Shown: in pieces, positions 46,296 through 54,666 of the stretch
How the letters are laid out: each line of letters opens with the position of its first letter
Numbering within the stretch: position 1 is the first letter of the stretch
Assembly: GCF_018131075.1 (NCBI RefSeq)
Contig: NZ_JAFCLS010000014.1
Span: 1-64,000, forward strand
DNA: 64,000 nt
From: Bradyrhizobium sp. JYMT SZCCT0428
Lineage (GTDB): Bacteria > Pseudomonadota > Alphaproteobacteria > Rhizobiales > Xanthobacteraceae
Reading direction: 5' to 3'
The notes under the pieces: model-generated
Databases searched by the model: none
The model's input: only the letters and a program-made list of their open reading frames with translations
Told to the model about the DNA's origin: nothing
Made by a program: the position numbers and the translations under genes

Positions 46296-46417
46296 GTCGT
46301 CCCTGCGAACGCAGGGACCCCTAACCACCGGCATTGATTGTTAGGCAAAGCTGGAGCTCCAGCTAGCTGCTACAATGGACATTTATGGTTATGGGTCCCG
46401 GCTCAAGGCCGGGACGA
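46296..46417. repeat. Intergenic palindrome (GGGTCCCTGCGTTCGCAGGGACGAC type)
   Basis: Left arm GTCGTCCCTGCGAACGCAGG, right arm GGGTCCCGGCTCAAGGCCGG then GACGAC; the tips differ in the hairpin core (GCGAACGC versus GCTCAAGGC), while TAACCACCGG faces the complementary GGTTATG on the right. Between the tautomerase and thioesterase genes. Confidence 0.84.
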
Positions 46418-46440
46418 CACCGGTTTTGTGGAAACGATCC

Positions 46441-46836
46441 ATGGACGCACGCGGAATCATAAAGATCGGTATGAGCGCCGAGCGCACGCTGGTGGTGCCG
46501 CCGGAGCGGACGGTCGGGCATTTCGTGCCTGATATGCCGATGGTCTATGCGACGCCGATGATGATCCTGGAAATGGAGATGGCATCGGGCGATGCCGTCC
46601 GGGACCATCTTCAGCCGGGCTGGATCACGGTCGGCACCGAGGTCGATATCCGCCATATCGGCGCTTCGCTGGTCGGCTCATTGGTGCGGACCACGGCGAA
46701 AGTGGTCGCGGTAGAGCGCCGCGTGATCCGCTTCGAGGTCGAGGCCTTTGAGGGCGAGCGCAAGATCGGCGACGGCCGCCACGCCCGCGGCCTCGTCAAT
46801 GTCGAGATGTTTAATAAGCGCTTGGGCGCGAAGTAG
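46441..46836 (+). CDS. FlK-like acyl-CoA thioesterase (hotdog fold)
   Basis: A 131-residue hotdog protein starting at MDARGIIKIG (46441). It aligns end to end with fluoroacetyl-CoA thioesterase FlK of Streptomyces cattleya as I recall it: VVPPERTVGHFVP, YATPMMI, LEMEMA, DIRHIG and EMFNKRLG. The FlK catalytic residues T42, E50 and H76 correspond to T38, E46 and H72 with identical spacing (8 and 26). Many family members with these residues act on ordinary acyl-CoAs, so the fluorinated substrate is not implied by residues alone. Confidence 0.85.
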   Translation: MDARGIIKIGMSAERTLVVPPERTVGHFVPDMPMVYATPMMILEMEMASGDAVRDHLQPGWITVGTEVDIRHIGASLVGSLVRTTAKVVAVERRVIRFEVEAFEGERKIGDGRHARGLVNVEMFNKRLGAK

Positions 46837-46849
46837 CTTCACCCACTGC

Positions 46850-47022
46850 CGTCATCCCCGCGCAATGGCTTCGCCATTGTCGCTGGAGGTGCGAGCCTTG
46901 CGGTGCATTTGCACCGCTGGGCGAGCCTCGAAGGATGGACCACGGGCTGTGTCCATCCTTCGAGGCGCGCAAGAGCGCGCACCTCCCGAGCGAACGCAAG
47001 TGCGTTCGTCCGGGGATGACGA
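46850..47022. repeat. Complex intergenic inverted repeat
   Basis: Outer arms CGTCATCCCCG and CGGGGATGACG. Inside are several self-complementary blocks: CAATGGCTTCGCCATTG, TGCATTTGCA, GGATGGACCACG facing TGTGTCCATCC, GCGCGCAAGAGCGCGC and ACGCAAGTGCGT. It lies between the convergent thioesterase and proC genes. Only one copy in this window. Confidence 0.8.
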
Positions 47023-47029
47023 CCGGAAT

Positions 47030-47860
47030 TTACTTCGCCAGGTCCTTCGAGCGCTGCGTCGCCGCGGCCACGGCGCGCGTCATCAGCTTCTGCATTCCGT
47101 CAGAACCCATCAGCACTTCGAGCGCGGCCGCGGTGGTGCCGCCGGGCGAGGTGACGTTCTGGCGCAAGGTCGCCGACGAAAGATCCGAGCGATGCAGCAG
47201 CTCGCCGGAGCCGGCGACGGTTTCGCGGGCGAGCTTGGTCGCAAGCTCCTCCGGCAGGCCAGCCGCGACACCGGCGCGTGCGAGTTCTTCGGCGAGCAGG
47301 AACACGTAGGCCGGCCCCGAGCCGGAGACGGCGGTCACCGCGTCCATCAGGCTTTCCTTCTCGACCCATTCGACCGAGCCCGCCGCGCGCAGCAGCGCGT
47401 CGGCGATCGCGCGCTGCGCGGCGCTGACTTTCCTGGCGGCGACCGCAACCGTGATGCCGCGGCCGATCGCGGCCGGCGTGTTCGGCATGGCGCGAACCAC
47501 ACTACCGCCGACGACCGCTTCGAGCACAGCAATCGGCGTGCCCGCCATGATCGAGACCACCAGCGTCGACGATCCCGTGAACGATTTCAGCGCCGCACCG
47601 GCCTCGCGAAAGGATTGCGGCTTCACCGCGACCACCAGCGTGTCGACCTCGCCGACATCCTTGGCCGTCGGGTTGAGCCGAATGCCCTGCGCCGCCAGCG
47701 CGTTGATCTCTTGGGAAGGATGCGGCTCGATCACCACGACGCGCCGGGGATCGAGCCCCTGCGCCAGCCAGCCGGTCAGCATCGCGCCGCCCATCTTGCC
47801 GGCTCCCGCGAGCGCGATGGTGCCGTGGACGTTTTTGAGTGCGTTGGTTGTTGACGACAT
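47030..47860 (-). CDS. proC: Pyrroline-5-carboxylate reductase
   Basis: A 276-residue NAD(P)H enzyme for the last step of proline synthesis. The Rossmann motif is ALAGAGKMGGAMLTGW near the N-terminus, RAMPNTPAAIGRGIT in the middle, AVSGSGPAYVFLLAEEL and DLSSATLRQNVTSPGGTTAAAL at the C-terminal signature. Start at MSSTTNALK (47860); a second M two codons upstream (47866) is possible. A YbjN-family gene lies upstream in the same direction. Confidence 0.95.
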   Translation of the reverse strand: MSSTTNALKNVHGTIALAGAGKMGGAMLTGWLAQGLDPRRVVVIEPHPSQEINALAAQGIRLNPTAKDVGEVDTLVVAVKPQSFREAGAALKSFTGSSTLVVSIMAGTPIAVLEAVVGGSVVRAMPNTPAAIGRGITVAVAARKVSAAQRAIADALLRAAGSVEWVEKESLMDAVTAVSGSGPAYVFLLAEELARAGVAAGLPEELATKLARETVAGSGELLHRSDLSSATLRQNVTSPGGTTAAALEVLMGSDGMQKLMTRAVAAATQRSKDLAK

Positions 47861-47876
47861 GTGCAAATACTCTCTC

Positions 47877-48003
47877 GTCGTCCCTGCGAACGCGGGGACC
47901 CATAACCACAGCCGTTTCTAGTGAAGCGAAGCAGTGGCCACAAGCAGTTTGCTTAAGCCATTGAGGCCACGGCGTATGGGTCCCTGCGTTCGCAGGGACG
48001 ACG
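47877..48003. repeat. Intergenic palindrome (GGGTCCCTGCGTTCGCAGGGACGAC type)
   Basis: Outer arms GTCGTCCCTGCGAACGCGGG and CCTGCGTTCGCAGGGACGAC; the middle contains AAGCAGTGGCCACAAGCAG. It sits between proC and the YbjN gene, both on the minus strand. Confidence 0.88.
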
Positions 48004-48016
48004 ATAGAGGAGGGAT

Positions 48017-48517
48017 CTACGCCTCGCCCTCGGTATCAAACATCGCCGCGCTCATGGCTTCCGCGGCGGTCTTGCCGGCCCAGACCACGAACTGGAACGC
48101 GGGGTAATAGCGTTCGCAGGCGTGGATGGCGCCGACCAGCATGGCTTCGCATTGCGCGGTCGAGGCGGTGAGCCCGTTCGGCAATACCAGGGCCTGCCGG
48201 TACATGATCATGCCGGTATGGGTCCAGATGTCGAAATGGCCGATCCATAATTGCTCGTTGATCGCAGCGATCAGCCGCTGCACCTCGGGCCGGCGCGCGG
48301 GTGGAATCTTCATATCGAAGGCGCAGGCCAGATGCAGCGCCTCGATCTCGGCCATCCAGGTAAAGGAGAGCTGATAGTCGGTCCAGTCGCCCTTGGAGAC
48401 GATGGTCACCTCGTCTTCACCGGAACGCTCATACGCCCAGTTGTTGTCGCTGGCGATGTCCTCGACAACCGCGAGCGGGTTGTTCGGGGAATCGATAATG
48501 CCTTCGAGGAGGGACAT
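48017..48517 (-). CDS. YbjN domain protein
   Basis: A 166-residue cytoplasmic protein starting at MSLLEGIIDSPNNPLAV (48517) behind a GGAATG-containing leader. The YbjN fold region contains WAYERSGEDEVTIVSKGDW, LSFTWMAEIEALHLACAF, LIAAINEQLWIGHFDIW and MVGAIHACERYYPAFQFV-like helices. In Rhizobiales this gene commonly precedes proC. Proposed roles are chaperone-like or stress related; not established. Confidence 0.85.
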   Translation of the reverse strand: MSLLEGIIDSPNNPLAVVEDIASDNNWAYERSGEDEVTIVSKGDWTDYQLSFTWMAEIEALHLACAFDMKIPPARRPEVQRLIAAINEQLWIGHFDIWTHTGMIMYRQALVLPNGLTASTAQCEAMLVGAIHACERYYPAFQFVVWAGKTAAEAMSAAMFDTEGEA

Positions 48518-49029
48518 TCCGTCTCGACCTTGCCATTTCACGTGAGTTGATACGCACAACGGGGACCAGCGCGCGCGGAAGCTGATGCGTCGCGGCCGAC
48601 TGCAATCCCCTGATCGTTCCTGACCTTGTTCTTGATCGTCCCGAGGCTTGCCGGCTCAAGTGATGTGATTTGCGGAATCTGCGCAACCGACCCCGGAGTC
48701 CGTCCACAGCCAATGCGCAGGCCGTCCACAGCTCTTCGTGGTCGTAATTATTAATTTGAGAACAAATCGGAATCGGATTCTGTGGATTGGAGTCGTCCGC
48801 CACCGGAAGAGCACCGGCCCGCCACAATGGTTAATTTTTTCTTAACCTGAATTGACAGCCGCTTTGCTCAAGGCGCATATTTTTCCACAGGGTGGATACG
48901 ACCCGCCGCTTGCGCCCTTCGAGGGTACGGTGAACGTATCACGCCGTTCGAGGCCTCCTTTGCCCAGCGAACGAGTCAGTAACGCAAGCGCCTGACACAT
49001 CTTGTTCGCCAATGCAGAGGAGTTATCCC
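48518..49029. other. Gene-free gap upstream of the YbjN and Lon-N genes
   Basis: 512 bases, divergent promoter space. The part from 48740 to 48900 is clearly richer in A and T than its surroundings. TTGACA at 48852-48857 followed 17 bases later by GCATAT is a possible sigma-70 promoter for the plus-strand gene at 49030, with a weak -10. Two TCCACAG motifs occur (48714 and 48893) that resemble part of a DnaA box, but there is no cluster. Nothing coding is supportable. Confidence 0.45.
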
Positions 49030-49845
49030 ATGCGCGATTTTCGCGATGCCAAGGCTATGGCGCATTCGTTGCGCGAAGCTCTCAAGGCCAAATCGGTTTC
49101 TCTCACCCACAGCGAAAGCCTGGAACTTGTCGCCAGGACGTTGGGCCTGCCCGACTGGAATCATCTCGCCGCGCGAATTGAGTCGAGCCTGCCTCTCGTT
49201 CCGTCCGGTGCGACAAATACGGTTAGCGTCGCGGCAGGCGCGGGCATCCCGATCGTGCCGATGCGGGATCTGGTCGTGTTTCCGCAGATGGTCGCGCCGA
49301 TTTTCGTCGGGCGCGAAAAAACCCGGCGCGCGATCGAGCGCGCGCTGGCGACGGACCGCCGCGTGCTCGTGGTCACGCAGCGGAGCTCGGGCGACGACGA
49401 TCCGCAACTGGATGCGCTCTATCCGGTCGGCGTCACCGCAGCCTTGATCAATCGCGTGGTGATGACCGACGGAACGCTCAAGCTGGCGATCTCCGGCCTC
49501 GAACGCGCCGCGGTCGGCAAACCGGTCGCGGAAGAATTTCTGGCGGCCGAGATCGCACCGATCGAAGAGAGCAACGGCCAGAGCGACAAGGCCGTTTTGC
49601 TGTCGCGCCTTGTCCTCGACGCCTACCGGATGTTCGCCAATGTCGATTACTCCCATGTGCCGCCGCAGCTGCAGGCGCGTCTCCACCTTCCTGACATCGG
49701 AGACCCCAGCCTGCTGGCCGACACCGTCGCGCCGCTGCTGCCGGTCAGCATCGCGCAGCGGCAGCAGCTGTTGGAAACCAGCGACGTCACCGCGCGGCTT
49801 GAGGCGATCCTTGACCTGATCAAGGCGGCGCAAAAGGCGGCCTGA
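49030..49845 (+). CDS. Orphan Lon substrate-binding domain protein with glyoxalase-related N-terminal domain
   Basis: A 271-residue protein starting at MRDFRDAKAMAH behind AGGAG. Residues 1-55 (SLREALKAKSVSLTHSESLEL, then VARTLGLPDWNHLAARI) match the small helical glyoxalase-related domain. From about residue 72 the Lon N-terminal domain begins, IPIVPMRDLVVFPQMVAPIF and VGREKTRRAIERAL, and continues to LLPVSIAQRQQLLETSDVTARLEAILDLI. There is no AAA module and no Ser-Lys protease domain, so it can bind but not degrade by itself. It may recruit or shield Lon substrates; inference only. Confidence 0.85.
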   Translation: MRDFRDAKAMAHSLREALKAKSVSLTHSESLELVARTLGLPDWNHLAARIESSLPLVPSGATNTVSVAAGAGIPIVPMRDLVVFPQMVAPIFVGREKTRRAIERALATDRRVLVVTQRSSGDDDPQLDALYPVGVTAALINRVVMTDGTLKLAISGLERAAVGKPVAEEFLAAEIAPIEESNGQSDKAVLLSRLVLDAYRMFANVDYSHVPPQLQARLHLPDIGDPSLLADTVAPLLPVSIAQRQQLLETSDVTARLEAILDLIKAAQKAA

Positions 49846-49877
49846 GGTTGAATGCGAAGTGGCCGGTGCTCTCTTGC

Positions 49878-50040
49878 TTACCTCGCCCCGCCTGCGGGGA
49901 GAGGTCGGATCGCACTTGCGATCCGGGTGAGGGGGTACAGGTCTTTCAATCGGCACAAGCGTTCGCGGAGAGAGCCCCTCACCCCAACCCTCTAAGAGCG
50001 AGCTTCGCTCGTCTCGACCCCGCAAAGCGCGGGGGAAGGG
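49878..50040. repeat. GC-rich intergenic palindrome (CCCTCTCCC type)
   Basis: Left half CCTCGCCCCGCCTGCGGGGA and GAGGTCGGATCGCACTTGCG share words with the 43.5 kb copy; right half has GAGAGCCCCTCACCCCAAC and then an inserted AGCGAGCTTCGCTCG hairpin. It precedes the FMN riboswitch by about 130 bases. Confidence 0.83.
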
Positions 50041-50167
50041 AGAAGCGTAGGCTGCCCTGTCCCGCCGTCATGGGGATCATGCAGATTCCCGGTGCTGATG
50101 GAGCTTGCCGATGCCGCGGCCTTTGGTCATATTTGCCGACAGGTCGTCCATTCCGGGCGGCCGATGT

Positions 50168-50318
50168 TCTCAGGGCGGGGTGAAAATCCCCACCGGCGGT
50201 AAGGGTGACGTAGCCCAAGCCCGCGAGCGCCTTCTTCTCGGACTTCCATGGGGAAGAAGGGTCAGCAGATTCGGTGTGATTCCGAAGCCGACGGTTAAAG
50301 TCCGGATGAAAGAGAACG
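50168..50318 (+). promoter_or_regulatory. FMN riboswitch (RFN element)
   Basis: All conserved blocks are seen in order: GGGCGGGGTGAAAATCCCC, ACCGGCGGTAA, AGCCCGCGAGCG, a variable hairpin (CTTCTTCTCGG to GGGAAGAAGG), CAGATTCGGTGTGATTCCG, AAGCCGACGGTTAAAGTC and CGGATGAAAGAGAACGG. The ribH2 ATG follows 76 bases after the element. On FMN binding it is expected to shut off ribH2 expression. The sequence from 50320 to 50390 includes a C/G-rich stretch that could form the switching hairpin, but no T run is present, so control is probably at translation. Confidence 0.96.
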
Positions 50319-50393
50319 GTTGCGGCGGCCCGCTTTTGCGTGGGTCAATCGTCGTTCCGTGTGCCCTGATTCTGGTCCTGAAAGAGGAAAGCC

Positions 50394-50984
50394 ATGAATC
50401 AGATGTTGCAAGAGCCTGAAGCCCAAATCCAACAAGCCCAAACAGTGGAATCCGAGGTTAGGGTTCCCGACACGCCCGAGCGCCCGCCGGCGCCCGTGCA
50501 TCCGCGTTTCGTCAAGCCGCAGCGGGTCGCCTTCGTGCAGGCGTCCTGGCACCGCGACGTGGTCGAGGAATGCCGCATCGCCTTCCTCGAAGAGATCGAG
50601 GCGCGCCATATCTCGCGCGCGCAGGTCGACCTGTTCGAGGTGCCGGGGTCGTTCGAGATCCCGCTGCATGCGCAACTGCTCGCCAAGACGCGGCGCTACA
50701 CCGCGATCGTGGCGGCGGGGCTGGTGGTCGACGGCGGCATCTACCGCCACGAATTCGTCGCCGACACCGTGATCAAGGCGCTGATGGATGTGCAGCTGAA
50801 GACCGAAGTGCCGATCTTCTCGGCGGTGCTGACGCCGCAGCAGTTCCACGAAAGCGCCGTGCACCACGATTTCTTCCGCAAGCATTTCGTCATCAAGGGC
50901 ATCGAAGTCGCCGAAGCCTGCGCCAACACCCTGCACAGCCTGGAGCGGCTGCGCGGCCAAGTCGCGGCGGGGATTACGGGATAA
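50394..50984 (+). CDS. ribH2: 6,7-dimethyl-8-ribityllumazine synthase, RibH2 type
   Basis: A 196-residue lumazine synthase under an FMN riboswitch. The core begins at QRVAFVQASWHRDVVEE; other blocks are VDLFEVPGSFEIPLHAQLL, TAIVAAGLVVDGGIYRHEF and VPIFSAVLTPQQFHES. The substitutions AGLVVDGGIYRHEF for the usual GCVIRGxTxHxD pattern, and a 40-residue leader rich in Q, E and P, mark it as the type II enzyme (decameric RibH2) known from Rhizobiales. It condenses the pyrimidinedione with dihydroxybutanone phosphate. A classical ribH1 is presumably elsewhere. Confidence 0.93.
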   Translation: MNQMLQEPEAQIQQAQTVESEVRVPDTPERPPAPVHPRFVKPQRVAFVQASWHRDVVEECRIAFLEEIEARHISRAQVDLFEVPGSFEIPLHAQLLAKTRRYTAIVAAGLVVDGGIYRHEFVADTVIKALMDVQLKTEVPIFSAVLTPQQFHESAVHHDFFRKHFVIKGIEVAEACANTLHSLERLRGQVAAGITG

Positions 50985-50985
50985 G

Positions 50986-51081
50986 GTCCGTAGGATGGGT
51001 AGAGCGTAAGCGAAACCCATCATCTCACCTCGTCGCAAGTCATTGATGGGTTTCGCTAGCGCTCTACCCATCCTACGACCA
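50986..51081. repeat. Inverted repeat (GTAGGATGGGTAGAGC type)
   Basis: Arms GGTCCGTAGGATGGGTAGAG and CTCTACCCATCCTACGACC pair, and AGCGAAACCCATCA pairs with TGATGGGTTTCGCT inside. It follows the ribH2 stop immediately, so it can be the hairpin end of that transcript. A looser relative (GGTGGGCTAAG with GCCCACCCTAC) lies at 44310-44397. Confidence 0.87.
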
Positions 51082-51151
51082 GGCCGCGGCGGCGATGTAT
51101 GCCGCCGCGACCGCAAATAGAAAAAATCAAAGCAGGAAACGGGAGGCCATC

Positions 51152-51961
51152 ATGACCGGACAAAATCCACCCGATTGGCTTGGCCTGACAGGCCGCGTGT
51201 GCGTGGTGACGGGCGGAGGCGGCGGCATCGGCCGCGCCACGGCGCTCAGCCTTGCGCAGGCCGGCGCCCGCGTCGCGGCGATCGACCTCGATGAGCGCGG
51301 CCTTGAGACCACGCGCAGTGAGCTGCGCCAGTTCGGCGCCGGGCATTTCGTCGGGCGCTGCGACACCGCGAATGCCGAGAGCGTCGCCGGCGTGTCCGAG
51401 GCGGTCGAGCAATCGCTCGGGCCATGCAGCGTGCTCGTCAACACCGCCGCGGTGCTGCGGCCGGGTGGTCTTGAGAATCTGACGCTGGCCGAATGGAACG
51501 CGGTGCTGTCGGTGAATCTCACCGGCTACTTCCTCTGCGCGCAAAGCTTCGGCCGGCAGATGCGTAAATCCGGGAGCGGCAGCATCGTTCACGTGTCGTC
51601 GATTGCCGGCAGCCATGCGCAGGGCCAGAGCGGCGCCTACAGTGTCAGCAAGGCCGGCGTCATCATGCTCTCGCGCCAGCTCGCCAGCGAATGGGGACCG
51701 CAGGGGATCAGAAGCAACGTCGTTAGCCCCGGCATGGTGATCACGCCGATGAGCCAGGCGTTCTACGATACGCCCGGCGTCACCGAACGCCGATCCGCCG
51801 TGGTGCCGTTACGGCGGGTCGGCCTGCCGCAGGATATCGCGGATGCGATCCTCTATCTCGCCAGCGACCGCTCGTCCTACGTCAACGGCGACGAGATCAC
51901 CGTCGACGGCGGCTATGCCAACATGTTGATGAATTTGGTGCCGCGGCCGGGATTTGAGTGA
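51152..51961 (+). CDS. SDR-family oxidoreductase
   Basis: A 269-residue NAD(P)-dependent short-chain dehydrogenase starting at MTGQNPPDWL (51152) after GGGAGG. Cofactor motif TGGGGGIG at residues 20-27 and acidic AIDLDERG after the second strand suggests NAD preference; catalytic S150, Y163 and K167 (GAYSVSKAG). C-terminal VNGDEITVDGGYANMLM. Substrate unknown. It stands 530 bases before the PQQ dehydrogenase operon in the same direction and could act on its products, but a shared transcript is unlikely. Confidence 0.9.
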   Translation: MTGQNPPDWLGLTGRVCVVTGGGGGIGRATALSLAQAGARVAAIDLDERGLETTRSELRQFGAGHFVGRCDTANAESVAGVSEAVEQSLGPCSVLVNTAAVLRPGGLENLTLAEWNAVLSVNLTGYFLCAQSFGRQMRKSGSGSIVHVSSIAGSHAQGQSGAYSVSKAGVIMLSRQLASEWGPQGIRSNVVSPGMVITPMSQAFYDTPGVTERRSAVVPLRRVGLPQDIADAILYLASDRSSYVNGDEITVDGGYANMLMNLVPRPGFE

Positions 51962-52493
51962 CGAAGAGGTGGTCTTGCGCCCCCTCATGCACTGCTGATC
52001 TCTCAATCGCGCTCGTTCGATTTGTGCGATGCGCGACGCGTTCTGCGCAATGCTGTCGCTCGTCTGCTCGCGTGCGGTCTTTCAGCTTAGGGTTGCCAAA
52101 TCCGACCGTGCTCCACAAAAAAACAACAATCCGGTCAGCTAATGGCGTGGCGCATCGAGGGACATGTCATGGTGCACCGCACCGACGTCGCCGGGGACCG
52201 TGTGGGGCAGGCAAGCCCCGGCAATGACCGCGTGTGCCGCGCTGCACTGAAATCGTCCCCGCCTCGAGAACAATCCTTCGCCCCGACCAATTCTTCATTC
52301 GGACCAATGCCCGCTTCTCAGTCAGGCGGCATGAAGTGCTGCCGTCTCACGACGGCAGTCCCGCCGGTCCATGCCATCCATCTCGAACTGCCGACCCCAT
52401 GAGGCTTTGAACACCAGAACAGAACACCAGAACATCCTGCAAGCGTCGCGAAGAAAATTCGACCCAACAAACAAACACAAAGGGAGGATGCAG
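51962..52493. other. Gene-free gap before the PQQ dehydrogenase operon
   Basis: 532 bases without a supportable gene. It holds small open frames without good starts, GGCAGGCAAGCCCCGGCAATGA-like repeat debris around 52207-52230, and a hairpin CTGCCGTC-TCAC-GACGGCAG at 52340-52359. The operon promoter must lie here; I cannot place it. Confidence 0.5.
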
Positions 52494-54230
52494 ATGATTT
52501 TCTACGGACGATCTGTTGTCGGTTGCGCCGCGCTGGCGGTGGCTGCCCAAGTCGCTGTCACTGTCAGCGTCTCACCGGCGCGCGCCCAGAACGCTGCGGC
52601 GCTCAATGCCGAGGCGACCATGAACGACTGGCCGACCTATCACGGCACGTACAAGTCTTACCATTACAGCGGGCTCGACCAGATCAACGCCGGCAACGTC
52701 AAGAATCTCGAAGTCGCCTGGATGCATTTCCCGGAGCGCGCCACCCGCGGCCTGCAGTCAACGCCGCTGGCCCTTGACGGCGTGCTGTATTATTCGGGCT
52801 CCTACAGCCGCGTCTACGCGCTTGATGGCGCGACCGGCAAGACGATCTGGGCCTATGCGCCGGAGCTCGACGAGGAGCTGGTCGCCAAGCAGACGCACTC
52901 GCCCTACAACCGCGGCATCGCCATCGGAGGCGGCAATCTCTATGTCGGCACCGTCGACGGGCGCCTGATCGCGCTCGATCTGAAGACCGGCAAATCGGTG
53001 TGGGACACCAAGCTGCTGGATTCCAAGAAGGTGACCGTCGGCTTCACCGGCGCGCCGCTGGTGGTCAAGGACATGGTGATCATTGGTGCGCAGGGCGGCG
53101 AGTGGACCGGTCGCGGACCGATCTTCGGCGTCGACGGCAAGACCGGCCAGAAGAAATGGGAATTCTTCACGGTGGCCGGCACCGAAGAGGCGATGAAGAC
53201 CTGGGGCGGCGAGTCCTGGCGGACCGGCGGCGGCGGCGGCTGGATGCCCGGAACCTATGACCCGGAAACCAATTCGGTGTGGTGGGGCACCGCCAACCCG
53301 GCGCCGCTCTACGACTGGTCGGGTGCGGACTGGAAGAAGAGCGGACCGCGGCCGGGCGACAATCTCTACACGACATCGGTCATCGCGCTCGATCCCGATA
53401 CCGGCAAGCTCAAATTCTATCATCAGGAGCTGCCGCACGATGCCTGGGACTTCGACTCTTCCGTCGGCGAGTTCGTCATGCTCGAGCGCGGCGGCAAGAA
53501 GCTCGTCGTGCACGCCAACAAGAGCGGATACGTCTTCGTCTATGACCGTTCCAACGCCAAGGTCGAGAACGTCTGGGCGCTGGTAAAGAACATCAACTTC
53601 GTCAAGAGCATCGATCCGAAGACCGGCGAACTGATCGGTCGCCGCGACCTCGTCGAAGGCAAGGTCGACCCGCCACTGTGCCCGGCCATCGCCGGCGGCA
53701 TCAGCTGGAACTCCGGCGCCTACAGCCCCAAGAACGGGCTGTTCTACCGGATCGGGCAGGAGTGGTGCATGGAGATGAGCGTCGAGAAGACCACGCCGAT
53801 CCTGGAGCCGATGGCCCAGCTCAACATCGGCGCCACGTTCAAGATCGTGGCGCCGCCGGACGGGCCCGCCCGTGGTCATCTCAGCGCCCGCGATCCGGTC
53901 ACCGGCGCCAAGAAGTGGGAGGTCGCCTACAAGCAGCCGCCGCTCGCCAGCGTTCTGGCCACCGCGGGCAATCTGGTATTCGTGCCGGACGCCGAAGGCA
54001 TCGTGCACGCCTACAATGCCGACACCGGCGAAGAGCTCTGGTCGCGCAACAACGGCATGGGGCACAACGCCGGCATCATCAGCTACATGGCCGGTGGCAA
54101 GCAGTATGTCGCCGTGCCGGCGGGCTGGGGCAGCCTGGTGGCCGACGAGTTCGTCGCGCTCTATGGCGAGCCCTTCAAGAGCATGTCGAAGAATACCGGC
54201 GCTATGATCGTCTACACGCTCAGACAATGA
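52494..54230 (+). CDS. PQQ-dependent alcohol dehydrogenase, methanol/ethanol family
   Basis: A 578-residue periplasmic quinoprotein. The start at 52494 (MIFYGRSVVG) lies 6 bases after GGGAGG; the ATG at 52488 is too close to that site. Signal peptide ends SPARA-Q. The eight-bladed propeller shows repeated tryptophan docking words (YALDGATGKTIWAY, IALDLKTGKSVWD, VDGKTGQKKWEF, HAYNADTGEELW). The active-site region GGGGGWMPGTYDPETN, NPAPLYDW, RPGDNLYTTSVIALDPDTG and LPHDAWDFDSS fits the family. The vicinal cysteine pair of methanol dehydrogenases is absent: the position before NRG reads T134-H135. Whether calcium or a lanthanide is used cannot be decided here. Confidence 0.9.
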   Translation: MIFYGRSVVGCAALAVAAQVAVTVSVSPARAQNAAALNAEATMNDWPTYHGTYKSYHYSGLDQINAGNVKNLEVAWMHFPERATRGLQSTPLALDGVLYYSGSYSRVYALDGATGKTIWAYAPELDEELVAKQTHSPYNRGIAIGGGNLYVGTVDGRLIALDLKTGKSVWDTKLLDSKKVTVGFTGAPLVVKDMVIIGAQGGEWTGRGPIFGVDGKTGQKKWEFFTVAGTEEAMKTWGGESWRTGGGGGWMPGTYDPETNSVWWGTANPAPLYDWSGADWKKSGPRPGDNLYTTSVIALDPDTGKLKFYHQELPHDAWDFDSSVGEFVMLERGGKKLVVHANKSGYVFVYDRSNAKVENVWALVKNINFVKSIDPKTGELIGRRDLVEGKVDPPLCPAIAGGISWNSGAYSPKNGLFYRIGQEWCMEMSVEKTTPILEPMAQLNIGATFKIVAPPDGPARGHLSARDPVTGAKKWEVAYKQPPLASVLATAGNLVFVPDAEGIVHAYNADTGEELWSRNNGMGHNAGIISYMAGGKQYVAVPAGWGSLVADEFVALYGEPFKSMSKNTGAMIVYTLRQ

Positions 54231-54312
54231 CAGTGGCGCGGGCGGCAGGGATCTCCTTGCCGCCCTGGCCGGTCAATACGTTGTCGCTCTTGCGATCAAT
54301 ACGGATGCTGGA

Positions 54313-54666
54313 ATGCGAATACCGTTGCTGATTGTTTCGGCCATCATCTGGCCATTTCTGTCGACCGGCGCGTTAGCCCAACAGTCCTCCCCGGTGGGCG
54401 CGGCAAATCCGCTGCCGCAAGCCGAAGCCTCGCCTGATGACATCGAGGGCGGGAAAATGTTCGCCACCACCTGCGGCTTCTGTCACCAGGAGGGCGGCCG
54501 CCATGCGGGCAGGGGTCCGAAGCTGTCGAAGTCCGAGCGCAGCGACGAATACCTCGTCGAGCGCATCAAGAAGGGCAAGGTCGGCGCCATGCCCGCCTAT
54601 GGTTCGGTGTTCAGTGACGGCCAGATCATCGCGATCCTGGCCTACATCAGAGGGCTTGATGACTGA
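54313..54666 (+). CDS. Periplasmic c-type cytochrome for the PQQ dehydrogenase
   Basis: A 117-residue monohaem cytochrome with a signal peptide ending ALAQQ. The haem motif CGFCH is at residues 54-58 and the distal methionine is M93 (GAMPAYG). It lies 82 bases after the quinoprotein and overlaps the next gene by 8 bases, so it is the probable electron acceptor (XoxG-like by position). Shorter than most XoxG proteins. Confidence 0.9.
   Translation: MRIPLLIVSAIIWPFLSTGALAQQSSPVGAANPLPQAEASPDDIEGGKMFATTCGFCHQEGGRHAGRGPKLSKSERSDEYLVERIKKGKVGAMPAYGSVFSDGQIIAILAYIRGLDD

Noticed and set aside
48714-48900. Replication origin suggested by TCCACAG words and an AT-rich stretch
   Set aside because: Only two partial DnaA-box-like words, no cluster, and no dnaA, parAB or repABC gene nearby.
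52142-52402. 86-codon frame before the PQQ operon
   Set aside because: No ribosome site, no recognisable family, and low-complexity composition; treated as non-coding.
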